A stretch of DNA of 64,000 nucleotides, taken from assembly GCF_000422965.1 (NCBI RefSeq), contig NZ_AUHB01000018.1, forward strand, positions 40,442 to 104,441, given 5' to 3'. A model generated the notes under the pieces. The model did no database searches, was not told where the DNA came from, and was given only the letters and a program-made list of their open reading frames with translations. The position numbers and the translations under genes are program-made. Below are positions 37,259-45,839 of this stretch, one piece after another; within the stretch, counting starts at the first letter, position 1, and every line of letters starts with the position of its first letter. The DNA is from Pleomorphomonas oryzae DSM 16300 (lineage in GTDB: Bacteria > Pseudomonadota > Alphaproteobacteria > Rhizobiales > Pleomorphomonadaceae).

Positions 37259-38734
37259 TCAGCCCCCCGCCTGAGATTGCGACTGGGAGAGGCCGGCCGA
37301 TGGAGGTGCGCTATCCGCCGGATCTTCGATGATCCAGGTGTCCTTGGTGCCGCCACCCTGGCTGGAGTTGACCACCAGCGATCCGTCCTTCAGTGCCACA
37401 CGGGTGAGTCCTCCGGGCACGATGCGCACCTTGTCGGCGCCAGTCAGCACGAAGGGACGCAGGTCGATATGGCGCGGAGCAATGCCTTCGCCAACGAAGG
37501 TCGGCGAAGTGGAAAGCGCCAGCGTTGGCTGGGCGATGAAGCCGTCGGGATCGGCGACAAGCCGGGCGCGGAAAGTTTCGATCTGCTCCTTGGTCGACTT
37601 CGGGCCGACCAACATGCCATAGCCGCCCGAGCCCTGTACTTCCTTGACCACCAGTTCCGGCAGATGGTCGAGCACATAGCGGAGACTGTCTGGCTCGCGA
37701 CAGCGCCAGGTCGGCACGTTCTTCAGGATCGGCTCCTCGCCTAGATAGAAGCGGACGATCTCCGGCATATAGGTGTAGATGGCCTTGTCGTCGGCGACAC
37801 CCGTGCCAACGGCATTGGCGAGCGTCACATTGCCAGCACGGTAGGCCGAGATGAGGCCTGGGATGCCGAGCACCGAATCCGGCCGGAAAACCATGGGATC
37901 GAGGAAGTCGTCGTCGATCCGGCGATAGATGACGTCGACACGCTTCGGCCCGCGCGTCGTACGCATGTAGACCACCTGATCGAGCACATAGAGGTCACGT
38001 CCCTCCACCAACTCCACACCGAGCTTGTCGGCCAGGAAGGAATGCTCGTAATAGGCCGAATTGAGCGGCCCCGGCGTCATCAGTACGACGGTCGGCTCGG
38101 CCGGCGCGGAGATCGGCGCCAGCGAGCGCAGCGAGGCCAGGAGTTCGTCGGGATAGTTATCGACCGGCTGGATACGCGTTTCGGCGAACAGATCCGGGCA
38201 AAGACGCATCTGCACGTCGCGGTTCTCCAGCATGTAGGAGACGCCGGACGGCGTGCGGGCGTTGTCTTCGAGGACGTAGAAGTCCTTGTCGTCGGTGCGA
38301 ATGATGTCGATGCCGGCGATCTGCACATAGACATCGTGCGGCAGTTTGAGGCCGACCATTTCCGGACGGAAAGCGGGGTTCTGATAGACGAGATCGGCCG
38401 GCACGATGCCAGCCCGAACGATGTCGCCGGCTCCATAGACGTCGGCGAGGAAGCGGTTGAGCGCCGTCACGCGCTGCGTCAGCCCTCTCGAAAGGGTCGC
38501 CCATTCGCTGCCGGTCAGCACGCGCGGCACGATATCGAAGGGGATTATGCGCTCCTCGGCTTCCGCATCGCCATAAACGGCAAAGGTGATTCCGATCCTC
38601 CGAAACAGAAACTCTGCTTCTTTTTGAAGGCGTTTGAGATTTTCTGGGTCGGAACTGTCGAGCCAGGCCTGGATGGTTCTATAGGCGGGGCGGACACCCT
38701 GCCCGAACCCGTGCATCTCGTCGAAAGCCGGCAA
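37259..38734 (-). CDS. Circularly permuted ATP-grasp protein (DUF404/DUF407)
   Basis: 491-aa predicted ligase that would join a carboxylate to an amine using ATP. Family motifs seen: LPAFDEMHG...GVRPAYR at the N-terminus, YVQIAGIDIIRTDDKDFYVLEDNARTPSGVSYMLENR (about residues 140-175), and VVKEVQGSGGYGMLVGP (about residue 370), the ATP-binding lysine region. A TTG start at 38734 is chosen: GGAGG lies seven bases upstream and the residues LPAFDEM match the usual family start. First gene of the operon with alpha-E and the transglutaminase-like gene. No Anbu protease gene is adjacent. Confidence 0.93.
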   Translation of the reverse strand: MPAFDEMHGFGQGVRPAYRTIQAWLDSSDPENLKRLQKEAEFLFRRIGITFAVYGDAEAEERIIPFDIVPRVLTGSEWATLSRGLTQRVTALNRFLADVYGAGDIVRAGIVPADLVYQNPAFRPEMVGLKLPHDVYVQIAGIDIIRTDDKDFYVLEDNARTPSGVSYMLENRDVQMRLCPDLFAETRIQPVDNYPDELLASLRSLAPISAPAEPTVVLMTPGPLNSAYYEHSFLADKLGVELVEGRDLYVLDQVVYMRTTRGPKRVDVIYRRIDDDFLDPMVFRPDSVLGIPGLISAYRAGNVTLANAVGTGVADDKAIYTYMPEIVRFYLGEEPILKNVPTWRCREPDSLRYVLDHLPELVVKEVQGSGGYGMLVGPKSTKEQIETFRARLVADPDGFIAQPTLALSTSPTFVGEGIAPRHIDLRPFVLTGADKVRIVPGGLTRVALKDGSLVVNSSQGGGTKDTWIIEDPADSAPPSAGLSQSQSQAGG

Positions 38735-38940
38735 TCCCGTTCCTCCGCCGTTTCCTCGGCATCGCTGCCATTGATGAATTAAGCGGCAAACCGACAGGAA
38801 GGGCAAGAAACATCATGGAGCAAACCGGGGAGGCATTTGCCCATAGAATGGGCAATGCGACCCAGATCGATAATGCCTGGAACCTTTATGAATCTTGAGG
38901 GTTACCAGTTCCCACAATCAATCTGGGAAGGAAGCCGATT

Positions 38941-39723
38941 ATGAAAACACATATTCTTTCGGTACTGCTCCTCACCGCTGCGTTCCCTCTCGCCGCCGCT
39001 GCGCAGAATGCGACGACGAGCCCTGGCGGAGCGACCTCCGCACAGCAGGCCACGCCTAGCGTGACCCCGGCTCCTGCCGACGGCAGCAATTCCAAGATGG
39101 GCAGTGGCGCCTCGACGGATAGCGGCTCTGCGATGAATAACAACACCATGCCCTCCACGCAGACGGCATCCGCCTCCGGCGAGACCTTCGTCACGCTGCC
39201 TGAGACCGGCGCCTGGCGCGTCAGCGATCTGCAGGGGAAGACGGTCTACGCGTCTGATGGCGCCAACATTGGCGAAATCAACGACGTTCTCGTCAGCCAG
39301 GACGGCAGTATCAACGCCGTGATCATCGGCGTCGGCGGCTTCCTGGGCATTGGCGAAAAGGACGTGGCGGTCAATATGAGCGCCCTTGAGCTTGGACCGG
39401 GCGACACGCAGGCACAGGCAGACGCCGCGTCCAAGGCTCTGCCCAATACCACCGGAGCGACGGGCGCTACCGGAGCGACCGGCACCACCGGAATGGATGC
39501 GACCGGTACCGCCGGAATGGGCACCAGCGGTGCCACCGGCACGGGAGCAGCCGGCACTGCTGCAACGACACCCGACCAGTCCGCCACCAATATGGCTGCC
39601 AACAATAACGGCGCCAAGATCGGTAAAGACGGCCTTCCGGACCGCATCATCCTCAACGTGACGCGCGATCAGCTTGAAAAAGCGCCGGCCTTCAAAGGCG
39701 TACGCGGCGAACAGAACAAGTAA
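38941..39723 (+). CDS. Secreted PRC-barrel protein with Gly-Ala-Thr repeats
   Basis: 260-aa exported protein. Signal peptide MKTHILSVLLLTAAFPLAAAAQ, a low-complexity linker rich in S/T/A, a PRC-barrel domain (about residues 90-155: WRVSDLQGKTVYASDGANIGEINDVLV), then a Gly-Ala-Thr-rich tail with collagen-like triplets (GATGATGTTG) and a conserved C-terminus RIILNVTRDQLEKAPAF. It is a paralogue of the gene at 40126. PRC-barrels bind nucleic acid, pigments or metabolites; a periplasmic or cell-surface role is inferred from the leader. A terminator follows. Confidence 0.85.
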   Translation: MKTHILSVLLLTAAFPLAAAAQNATTSPGGATSAQQATPSVTPAPADGSNSKMGSGASTDSGSAMNNNTMPSTQTASASGETFVTLPETGAWRVSDLQGKTVYASDGANIGEINDVLVSQDGSINAVIIGVGGFLGIGEKDVAVNMSALELGPGDTQAQADAASKALPNTTGATGATGATGTTGMDATGTAGMGTSGATGTGAAGTAATTPDQSATNMAANNNGAKIGKDGLPDRIILNVTRDQLEKAPAFKGVRGEQNK

Positions 39724-40125
39724 GGCATAATCGACCGGAAATCGGCCCCGCAAATTATCGCGGGGCCTTTTTCATTTCGACACCTCGGAATACGTTGGGG
39801 CGTTGTTTCGTCCCCATGTCCATGTCGCAAAAGTCGACCGAGTCCTTTGGGCATACGGGCAGCACATGATCTTCAGCTAAAGTCGGCTTCGTTGCGAATC
39901 CTGTGTTTTACAGGATGTTAGTCCGCTACACGCTCAGCCTATTTGGCAACCACTCGGGAAATTGTAGGAACGACAAAGCAAAAGTGGATCGCTCGATAGC
40001 GCACACGCGCCCAGGAAAAGGAAACGATATCGAGCCGAAACGGATCAAACTATGTAGATACTCGGGAACAATCCCGAACTACACGGGTTGATGGGGCCCT
40101 TAACAAACCTAGAAAGGGAACCAAC
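39724..40125. other. Intergenic region between the PRC-barrel paralogues
   Basis: About 400 bases. The left part contains the terminator at 39744-39772. The remainder is lower in GC, shows no convincing gene, and would carry the promoter of the second paralogue. Confidence 0.5.
39744..39772 (+). terminator. Rho-independent terminator after the first PRC-barrel gene
   Basis: GGCCCCGC / GCGGGGCC stem with an 8-nt loop, followed by TTTTT. Confidence 0.9.
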
Positions 40126-40890
40126 ATGAAAACTCGTCTTCTTCCCGTGCTGCTTCTCACCGCCACCTTCCCGTTCGCTGCGCTCGCCCAGACCAGCGGC
40201 TCGGGTACCGGTGGGTCTTCCTCCAGTGACCAGGGCACTACCAATCCGAGCGGTACTGGCGGAACCTCGTCGTCCAGCAACAACAATGATGGCACGACCA
40301 ACAATGGCACCACCAGTCCGTCCGGCACCGGTGGCACCTCATCCTCCAGCAATAACAATAGTACCAACGGCTCAGGCCTGAGCACCAGTGCGCCAGGTAC
40401 GGGGGGCACCTCAGCGCCGACGTCATCCTCCGGAGCGTCGTCTGACACCAGCGCGAACTCCAACGCGAACGGTAGCGGCACCGGTGCTCTGAGCACTAGC
40501 GGTTCCGCCGGTACGGCCAGCGCCGAAACGATGGTGACAATCCCCGGCGCCGCCGCTGTGACGGTCGCCGATCTTCGGGGCAAGACCGTCTATGGCGTCG
40601 ACGGCTCCAGCCTCGGCCAGATCAATGAAGTGCTTGCAAGCGCCGACGGCGCCGCAAACGCTGTCGTCATCGGCGTCGGCGGAAAGAATGTGGTCGTAAG
40701 CCTCAGCTCGCTGCAGATGGCACCGAGCCAGGCGACCGGCGCGACCAGCACCGACATGTCGTCGAACAGCGCCGGTACCTCGTCCGCCCAGGCAAATACA
40801 GCTTCGGCAAGCGACGGCCGGATCGTGCTCAATATGACGCGCGAACAGCTCGACCAGGCTCCGGCGTACACGGGCTCGATGGCACCCTGA
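40126..40890 (+). CDS. Secreted PRC-barrel protein with Ser/Gly/Asn-rich region
   Basis: 254-aa paralogue of the gene at 38941. The signal peptides are nearly identical in pattern (MKTRLLPVLLLTATFPFAALAQ). Residues about 23-130 are low complexity, with the block GTGGTSSSSNNN repeated, then a PRC-barrel domain (about 140-200: VTVADLRGKTVYGVDGSSLGQINEVLA) and the C-terminal motif RIVLNMTREQLDQAPAYTG. The shared ends and differing middle suggest duplication followed by expansion of the linker. Function unknown; ribosome binding site AGAAAGGGA. Confidence 0.85.
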   Translation: MKTRLLPVLLLTATFPFAALAQTSGSGTGGSSSSDQGTTNPSGTGGTSSSSNNNDGTTNNGTTSPSGTGGTSSSSNNNSTNGSGLSTSAPGTGGTSAPTSSSGASSDTSANSNANGSGTGALSTSGSAGTASAETMVTIPGAAAVTVADLRGKTVYGVDGSSLGQINEVLASADGAANAVVIGVGGKNVVVSLSSLQMAPSQATGATSTDMSSNSAGTSSAQANTASASDGRIVLNMTREQLDQAPAYTGSMAP

Positions 40891-40911
40891 CGTTACGCCC
40901 TACTTAGCTTC

Positions 40912-40938
40912 GGCCTCCGCAGATACTCTGCGGGGGCC
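40912..40938 (+). terminator. Hairpin after the second PRC-barrel gene
   Basis: GGCCTCCGCAGA / TCTGCGGGGGCC arms around TAC, no T tract. Probable terminator or stabilising hairpin. Confidence 0.55.
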
Positions 40939-41012
40939 AAAGCATATCTCGGCAGTCGGCTTATGAACGGTCACTGTCGATCGGCGCATCGAAGCTGAGA
41001 CCCTACCAAAAG

Positions 41013-41036
41013 CGTTATATACACTATGGAATAACG
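41013..41036. promoter_or_regulatory. Mo-box (ModE-type operator)
   Basis: CGTTATATA-CACTAT-GGAATAACG fits the ModE consensus CGnTATATA-N6-TATATAACG with the full left half and six of nine right-half bases. It lies 53 bases before the binding-protein ATG and covers the likely promoter, so the transporter is probably repressed by ModE plus molybdate. The modE gene is not in the window. Confidence 0.6.
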
Positions 41037-41088
41037 CAACGATTTGTGCTTGGAAGATCGGACCGCAGTCCGCTCCAAGGAAAATCCA

Positions 41089-42156
41089 ATGCATATCGCA
41101 GGCCGCTTCAAGCCACTGATGAGCGCCGCTCTCATCATGGGTAGCCTCTTCCTTTCATCATCGGCCTGGGCCGATAACGTGGTCACTGACCAAATCGGCC
41201 GTACCGTTCACGTCCCTGACACGGTCCACCGTGTGGTGATCTTGCAGCATCAGACCCTCAACATCGCCGTTCAGCTCGGCGAAATGGATAAGGTGGTCGG
41301 GGTTCTGGAGAGCTGGAAGAAGCAGCTCGGCGCCAATTTCGTTCGCCTGGCCCCTGCCCTGCCCAAGCTGCCGACGCCCGGCGATCTCACCAAGGTGAAT
41401 ATCGAGGACCTGCTGAGCCTCAAGCCCGACGTGGTGTTCGTCACCAGCTATGCGCCCGCCGACATGATCAAGCAGATCGAAAGTGCGGGTCTGCCCGTCA
41501 TCGCCATCTCGATGATCGACGTCCCGCCCGAGGAAGCGGTGAAGCTGAACCCGACGGTCAAGGACGAACCGGCGGCAATCGATTCCGGCTTTGCCAAAAG
41601 CGTGCGGCTGATTGCCAACGTGCTCGACAATAAGGACCGGGGCGAAGCCCTGATCACCGCCGCCACCCAGAGCCGCAAGCTGGTGTCCGAGCGGCTTGCC
41701 GGCATTGAGCCGGCCCAACGCGTGCCTGTCTACATGGCCAACCCCGACCTCTATACCTACGGGCGCGGCAAATACACCGGCCTGATGATGGAGCGGGCCG
41801 GCGCGCACAACGTCGCCGACAGCGTTACGGGCTACACCCAGGTGACGATGGAAGACGTGCTGAAATGGAACCCGGCCGTCATCTTCGTGCAGGAGCGTTA
41901 TCCCACGGTCATCACGGACATCAAGACCACGCCGGCCTGGTCGACCATTGACGCGGTCAAGAATGGTCGGGTCTACCTGATGCCGGAATATGCCAAGGCC
42001 TGGGGCCACCCGATGCCGGAGGCCATGGCGCTCGGCGAACTCTGGATGGCCAAGACCCTCTATCCCGAACGCTTCGCCGATATCGACATGCAGGCCAAAG
42101 CCGACGCCTACTATCGCCAGTTCTATGGCGTCGACTACATAGCCCCGGCGCAATGA
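41089..42156 (+). CDS. FecB/BtuF-type ABC binding protein (candidate molybdate/tungstate)
   Basis: 355-aa class III (helical hinge) binding protein. A signal peptide MHIAGRFKPLMSAALIMGSLFLSSSAWA precedes a chain with VTDQIGRTVHVPDTVHRVVILQHQTL, standard for iron-siderophore, B12 and metal-oxyanion binders. The Mo-box upstream and the ModA-like gene downstream suggest molybdate or tungstate, as for MolA of Haemophilus; a siderophore ligand remains the alternative. AAGGA upstream supports ATG 41089. First gene of a four-gene operon. Confidence 0.85.
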   Translation: MHIAGRFKPLMSAALIMGSLFLSSSAWADNVVTDQIGRTVHVPDTVHRVVILQHQTLNIAVQLGEMDKVVGVLESWKKQLGANFVRLAPALPKLPTPGDLTKVNIEDLLSLKPDVVFVTSYAPADMIKQIESAGLPVIAISMIDVPPEEAVKLNPTVKDEPAAIDSGFAKSVRLIANVLDNKDRGEALITAATQSRKLVSERLAGIEPAQRVPVYMANPDLYTYGRGKYTGLMMERAGAHNVADSVTGYTQVTMEDVLKWNPAVIFVQERYPTVITDIKTTPAWSTIDAVKNGRVYLMPEYAKAWGHPMPEAMALGELWMAKTLYPERFADIDMQAKADAYYRQFYGVDYIAPAQ

Positions 42157-43187
42157 GGCTCTCGACTGGCTCTGGCCGGCCATCGCATCTCACCACCACG
42201 GGACTCGTCCTGCTGGTGGTGCTGGCCGCGGTGGCCGCGCTCGGTGTCGGCCGATACGGCATTCCGCTCGCCCGCGTCGTCGACATCATGTTCGCGCCGA
42301 TCATCTCGCCGGCCACGCCGGTGAGCGCCACCGAGGCGAATGTCATTTTCACCATTCGCCTGCCGCGCATTCTTCTGGCTCTCTTGTCGGGCGCCAGCCT
42401 GTCGCTGGCCGGTGCGACATTGCAGGGTGTGTTCCGCAATCCGCTGATCGGCCCCCAGGTCATCGGTGTGTCGTCTGGCGCCGCCTTTGGCGGCACGGTG
42501 GCCATCCTGTTCGGTGCCACGCACATCGGCCTGCTCGGCTCGGCTTTCGCCTGCGGCGTCGCGGCGATCGTTCTCGTCTACGCCCTCAACGACGTCATCG
42601 CCCGCCGCAACATTCTGGCCCTGGTGCTGGCCGGTGTGGTGATCAACGGCTTCTTCACGGCGCTGGTCAGCCTCGTGCAATATGTCGCCGACAGCGAGGA
42701 CACTTTGCCGACCATTGTCTTCTGGCTGATGGGCAGCTTTGCCACGGCGGACTGGGACAAGCTCACCCTGGTCGCCGCCCCGATGCTGATCGCCTGCGGG
42801 CTGCTGCTGGCCTTGCGCTGGCGGATCAACATCCTGTCGCTCGGCGACGAGGAGGCGCGCGCGCTTGGTGTCAAGGTCGAGCACCTGCGCTGGTTCGTGC
42901 TCCTCCTGGTGACGGTGGTGGTGGCGGGCCAGGTGGCGGTCAGCGGCATCATCGGCTGGATCGGCTTGGTGGTGCCCCACATGGCGCGTATTCTGGTGGG
43001 ACCCGACCATCGGAGCCTGTTGCCGGCCTCGTTCCTCATCGGCGCCTTGTTTCTGCTGATCATCGATACGGTGGCGCGCACCGTCACGGCGACGGAAATC
43101 CCCTTGGGCATCCTGACGGCGCTGATCGGCGCCCCGGTCTTCGCCATTCTCCTGCGCAAAACCGAAAGGGGTGGTCATGATGGATGA
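42153..43187 (+). CDS. FecCD-family ABC permease
   Basis: 344-aa permease with about ten membrane helices, BtuC/FecCD fold. Motifs include RLPRILLALLSGASLSLAGATLQGVFRNPL (about residue 70), GVSSGAAFGGTVAILFG, and the C-terminal GIIGWIGLVVPHMARILVGPDHRSLLP that contacts the ATPase. It overlaps the binding-protein stop by four bases and the ATPase start by 17 bases, so translation is tightly coupled. Homologues move siderophores, B12, heme, molybdate or tungstate. Confidence 0.93.
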   Translation: MRLSTGSGRPSHLTTTGLVLLVVLAAVAALGVGRYGIPLARVVDIMFAPIISPATPVSATEANVIFTIRLPRILLALLSGASLSLAGATLQGVFRNPLIGPQVIGVSSGAAFGGTVAILFGATHIGLLGSAFACGVAAIVLVYALNDVIARRNILALVLAGVVINGFFTALVSLVQYVADSEDTLPTIVFWLMGSFATADWDKLTLVAAPMLIACGLLLALRWRINILSLGDEEARALGVKVEHLRWFVLLLVTVVVAGQVAVSGIIGWIGLVVPHMARILVGPDHRSLLPASFLIGALFLLIIDTVARTVTATEIPLGILTALIGAPVFAILLRKTERGGHDG

Positions 43188-43965
43188 CGGTGCCCTCCTC
43201 ACCATCGAGGCGGCGAGCCAATCCTATGACGGCAAGCGCTGGCAGTTTCGCAACCTCGACCTGTCGCTGCGCGCCGGCGAAATCACCGCCGTGCTCGGCC
43301 CCAACGGCCGGGGAAAATCCACCCTGCTCCGCGTATTGGCCGGCCTGCTGACGCCGACCACCGCCCGCCGGCTCGACCTCAATCCCCGCACAGGCTTCGT
43401 GCCGCAGGCCTATTTCGGCTCGTTTCCCTACACCGTGCTCGACGTGGTGCTGATGGGCCGCGCCCGCCACATCGCGCTGTTCCGCATGCCCGGCAAGGAC
43501 GACGTCGAAAAGGCGATGGCGGCGCTGGACGCCACCGGCATGGCCGATTTCGCCGGGCGCGGCATCGACGCCCTCTCCGGCGGCGAGCGCCAGCTGGTGC
43601 TGATCGCCCGCGCCCTGGCCGGCGACAACGCCGTTCTGCTGCTCGACGAGCCGGCCTCCGCGCTCGACCTCAAAAATCAGGATGCTGTGCTGACGCTACT
43701 CAGCGAGTTGGCCGACCGGCACCGCATCGCCATCGCCTTCACCACGCATCAGCCGAACCACGCCATAACCGTCGCCGACAACGCCCTCATCATGCTGGAG
43801 GGCGATACCCTGTTTGGGCCGATTGGCGATGTGCTGACGGAGGCCAATCTGAAGGCGCTCTATGGCCTGCCGGTCGTCGCCGTGCCGCTCGGTCGCGGCG
43901 GAGCGCGGCGCAGCGCCTTCGTGCCGCTTTATCGTTCTCGTGACGACGGAGGTGTCCATGACTGA
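43171..43965 (+). CDS. ABC ATPase of the FecCD-type transporter
   Basis: 264-aa ATPase. Walker A GPNGRGKST (about residue 46), Q-loop in GFVPQAYFG, signature LSGGERQLVLIARAL, Walker B VLLLDEPASALDLKNQ and switch His in TTHQPNHA. It overlaps the permease and the next gene. The partner choice (Mo/W versus iron) follows the operon, not this protein. Confidence 0.93.
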   Translation: MVMMDDGALLTIEAASQSYDGKRWQFRNLDLSLRAGEITAVLGPNGRGKSTLLRVLAGLLTPTTARRLDLNPRTGFVPQAYFGSFPYTVLDVVLMGRARHIALFRMPGKDDVEKAMAALDATGMADFAGRGIDALSGGERQLVLIARALAGDNAVLLLDEPASALDLKNQDAVLTLLSELADRHRIAIAFTTHQPNHAITVADNALIMLEGDTLFGPIGDVLTEANLKALYGLPVVAVPLGRGGARRSAFVPLYRSRDDGGVHD

Positions 43966-44710
43966 GCCGTTTTCGCCCATTCGGGTTTTCGCCGCCGGCA
44001 GCCTGCGCCACGCCCTCCCGGCGATCATCGAAGCTTTTAACGACGAAACCGGCCTCGCCGCCTCGCTGTCACTAGGGCCGGCCGGGCTATTGCGGGAACG
44101 CATCGAAGCCGGTGAGCCGTTCGACCTGTTTGCTTCGGCCAACATGGCCCATCCCCACAGGCTTGCGGCGACAGGGGTTGCTGAGGCGCCAACCTGCTTT
44201 GCCCATAATCGGCTCTGCGTTATAGCGCGGGCCGAGCTGGGCCTGACCGAGGCAAACTTCCTATCGGTCCTTGCCAACCCTTCGCTCAGGATCGGCACCT
44301 CCACGCCGGGAGACGATCCGGCCGGCGATTACGCCTTCGAGATGCTCGACCGCGTCGAGGCAGAGCGGCCGGGTCTTGGCCTCAAGCAACGCGCCCGGCA
44401 ACTGGTCGGCGGCCGTAACACGCCCCCGCTGCCGCCGAACCGGGGATCGGGATGGGCCGTCACGGAAGGATTGGTCGACCTGATGGTCAGCTACTGGTCG
44501 AACGCCCGTCTGTCCGCCGACGATCCGGCCTTCAGCATCGTCGCCGTCCCCCCGGCCCTGGCCCCGGCAATCGACTACGGAGTGGCGCTCGCTGCCGGCG
44601 CTGGCGAAGGCCCGCGGCGACTACTGGGTTTTCTGTTGTCGGATCGCGGCCGGTCTATCCTGATTGCCACCGGATTCCAGCCCGCGTCACGGGACCGCGG
44701 TCTCAGATGA
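43958..44710 (+). CDS. ModA-like substrate-binding protein without signal peptide
   Basis: 250-aa protein of the molybdate-binding (ModA) type: [25 protein letters not shown] at the N-terminus is the ModA opening, and [27 protein letters not shown] the following motif. Unlike transported ModA proteins it starts directly at the domain with no leader; the eight-base overlap with the ATPase gene leaves no room for one. It is therefore predicted cytoplasmic, perhaps a molybdate or tungstate sink or sensor coupled to the importer. It could still be an unusual exported protein if the start is wrong. Confidence 0.8.
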   Translation: MTEPFSPIRVFAAGSLRHALPAIIEAFNDETGLAASLSLGPAGLLRERIEAGEPFDLFASANMAHPHRLAATGVAEAPTCFAHNRLCVIARAELGLTEANFLSVLANPSLRIGTSTPGDDPAGDYAFEMLDRVEAERPGLGLKQRARQLVGGRNTPPLPPNRGSGWAVTEGLVDLMVSYWSNARLSADDPAFSIVAVPPALAPAIDYGVALAAGAGEGPRRLLGFLLSDRGRSILIATGFQPASRDRGLR

Positions 44711-45404
44711 GTTGAAGGCCCTTCAGGCTGGCATGGCCATCGCGACCGATGATGATGTGATCGTGCACGGCAATGCCGAGCGGCGTGGCCGCATCGATCA
44801 CCTGCTTGGTCATGGTCACATCGGCCCGCGACGGTGTCGGGTCGCCCGACGGATGGTTATGGACCAAAATGACGGCCGTGGCCGCCAGCTCCAGCGCCCT
44901 CTTCACCACCTCGCGCGGATAGACCGGCGTATGGTCGACGGTGCCGGTCTGCTGAACCTCGTCGGCGATCATCTGGTTCTTCTTGTCGAGGAACAGCACG
45001 CGGAACTGCTCGCGATCCTCGTAGGCCATCGCCGTCCGGCAATAATCGATCACCGTCGACCAGGACGACAGGACCGTGCGCTTCACCACGCTCGACCGGG
45101 CAATCCGGCGCGACGCTGCGTGCACCACCTTGAAGTCGAGGATGGTCGCCTCGCCAATGCCCTTCACCGTCTTGAGGCGAGCCTCCGAAGCGCCGATCAC
45201 CTCGGCGAACGAGCCGAACGTGGCCAGCAATTGCTTGGCAAGCGGCTTGACGTCCTGACGGGATATCGAGCGGAACAGGATGAGTTCCAACAGCTCGTAG
45301 TCGGCGATCGCCTCATCACCGGCCGTACGGAAGCGCTCGCGCAGTCGCTCGCGGTGGCCGGTGTAGTGCGGCGGGTTGATCTTGCCGTCCTGAAGCTCGC
45401 CCAT
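44703..45404 (-). CDS. radC: RadC family protein (JAB domain)
   Basis: 233-aa protein with an N-terminal helix-hairpin-helix region ([18 protein letters not shown]) and a C-terminal JAMM/MPN domain whose metal-binding motif is [14 protein letters not shown]. Despite the name, E. coli RadC has no proven DNA repair role; the family is a predicted metallohydrolase. Its 3' end overlaps the convergent ModA-like gene by eight bases. Confidence 0.92.
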   Translation of the reverse strand: MGELQDGKINPPHYTGHRERLRERFRTAGDEAIADYELLELILFRSISRQDVKPLAKQLLATFGSFAEVIGASEARLKTVKGIGEATILDFKVVHAASRRIARSSVVKRTVLSSWSTVIDYCRTAMAYEDREQFRVLFLDKKNQMIADEVQQTGTVDHTPVYPREVVKRALELAATAVILVHNHPSGDPTPSRADVTMTKQVIDAATPLGIAVHDHIIIGRDGHASLKGLQLI

Positions 45405-45515
45405 GGTCGATTCCGTTCTAGCCTAAGCCAGCCTAGCAGATTTGGCCGTCATACTGACAGCGTCGAGGCAAACGGCATGCTCCTCTCTCCGGGACAATCC
45501 GAAGGGAGAATCTCA

Positions 45516-45839
45516 ATGTCCATTTCGTCTCTTAACGCCCTCGCGAACCGTCTCGAAGCGATCTCGGCCGCCTACGCCGCCACCTACACCATCGACCGGA
45601 GCGGAGACTGGTTTCTTCTAAAGGTGCAGGAGGAAATGGGCGAGATGACACAGGCTTGGCTCACCCGAACCGGCCGTTCGCGCCGCGATGAAGACGACGG
45701 AGCGGCCCAGCTGGCCGCGGAAGTCGCCGACGTACTCTGCCAACTCATGCTGTTCGCCCGCGCCGCCGGCGTCGATCTTGACGCGGCGGTGCGGGAGAAG
45801 TGGCTTCGCTGGGAGCCCGTCTATGGTCTGGAACGCTAG
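45516..45839 (+). CDS. MazG-like nucleotide pyrophosphohydrolase
   Basis: 107-aa all-alpha NTP pyrophosphohydrolase-like protein. The metal-binding EEMGE near residues 39-43 and EVADVL near residues 69-74 match the MazG/HisE pattern (ExxE...ExxD). It likely hydrolyses a nucleoside triphosphate to the monophosphate. The ATG has GGGAG eight bases upstream. Its stop overlaps that of the convergent DUF4139 gene. Confidence 0.82.
   Translation: MSISSLNALANRLEAISAAYAATYTIDRSGDWFLLKVQEEMGEMTQAWLTRTGRSRRDEDDGAAQLAAEVADVLCQLMLFARAAGVDLDAAVREKWLRWEPVYGLER

Noticed and set aside
35484..38734. Anbu protease gene as part of the ATP-grasp operon
   Set aside because: No such frame found next to the operon; the neighbours are a secreted hypothetical and PRC-barrel genes.
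43862..43957. Signal peptide for the ModA-like protein from the upstream in-frame extension
   Set aside because: The 32 upstream codons are Arg/Cys-rich with no hydrophobic core of signal type and overlap the ATPase gene.
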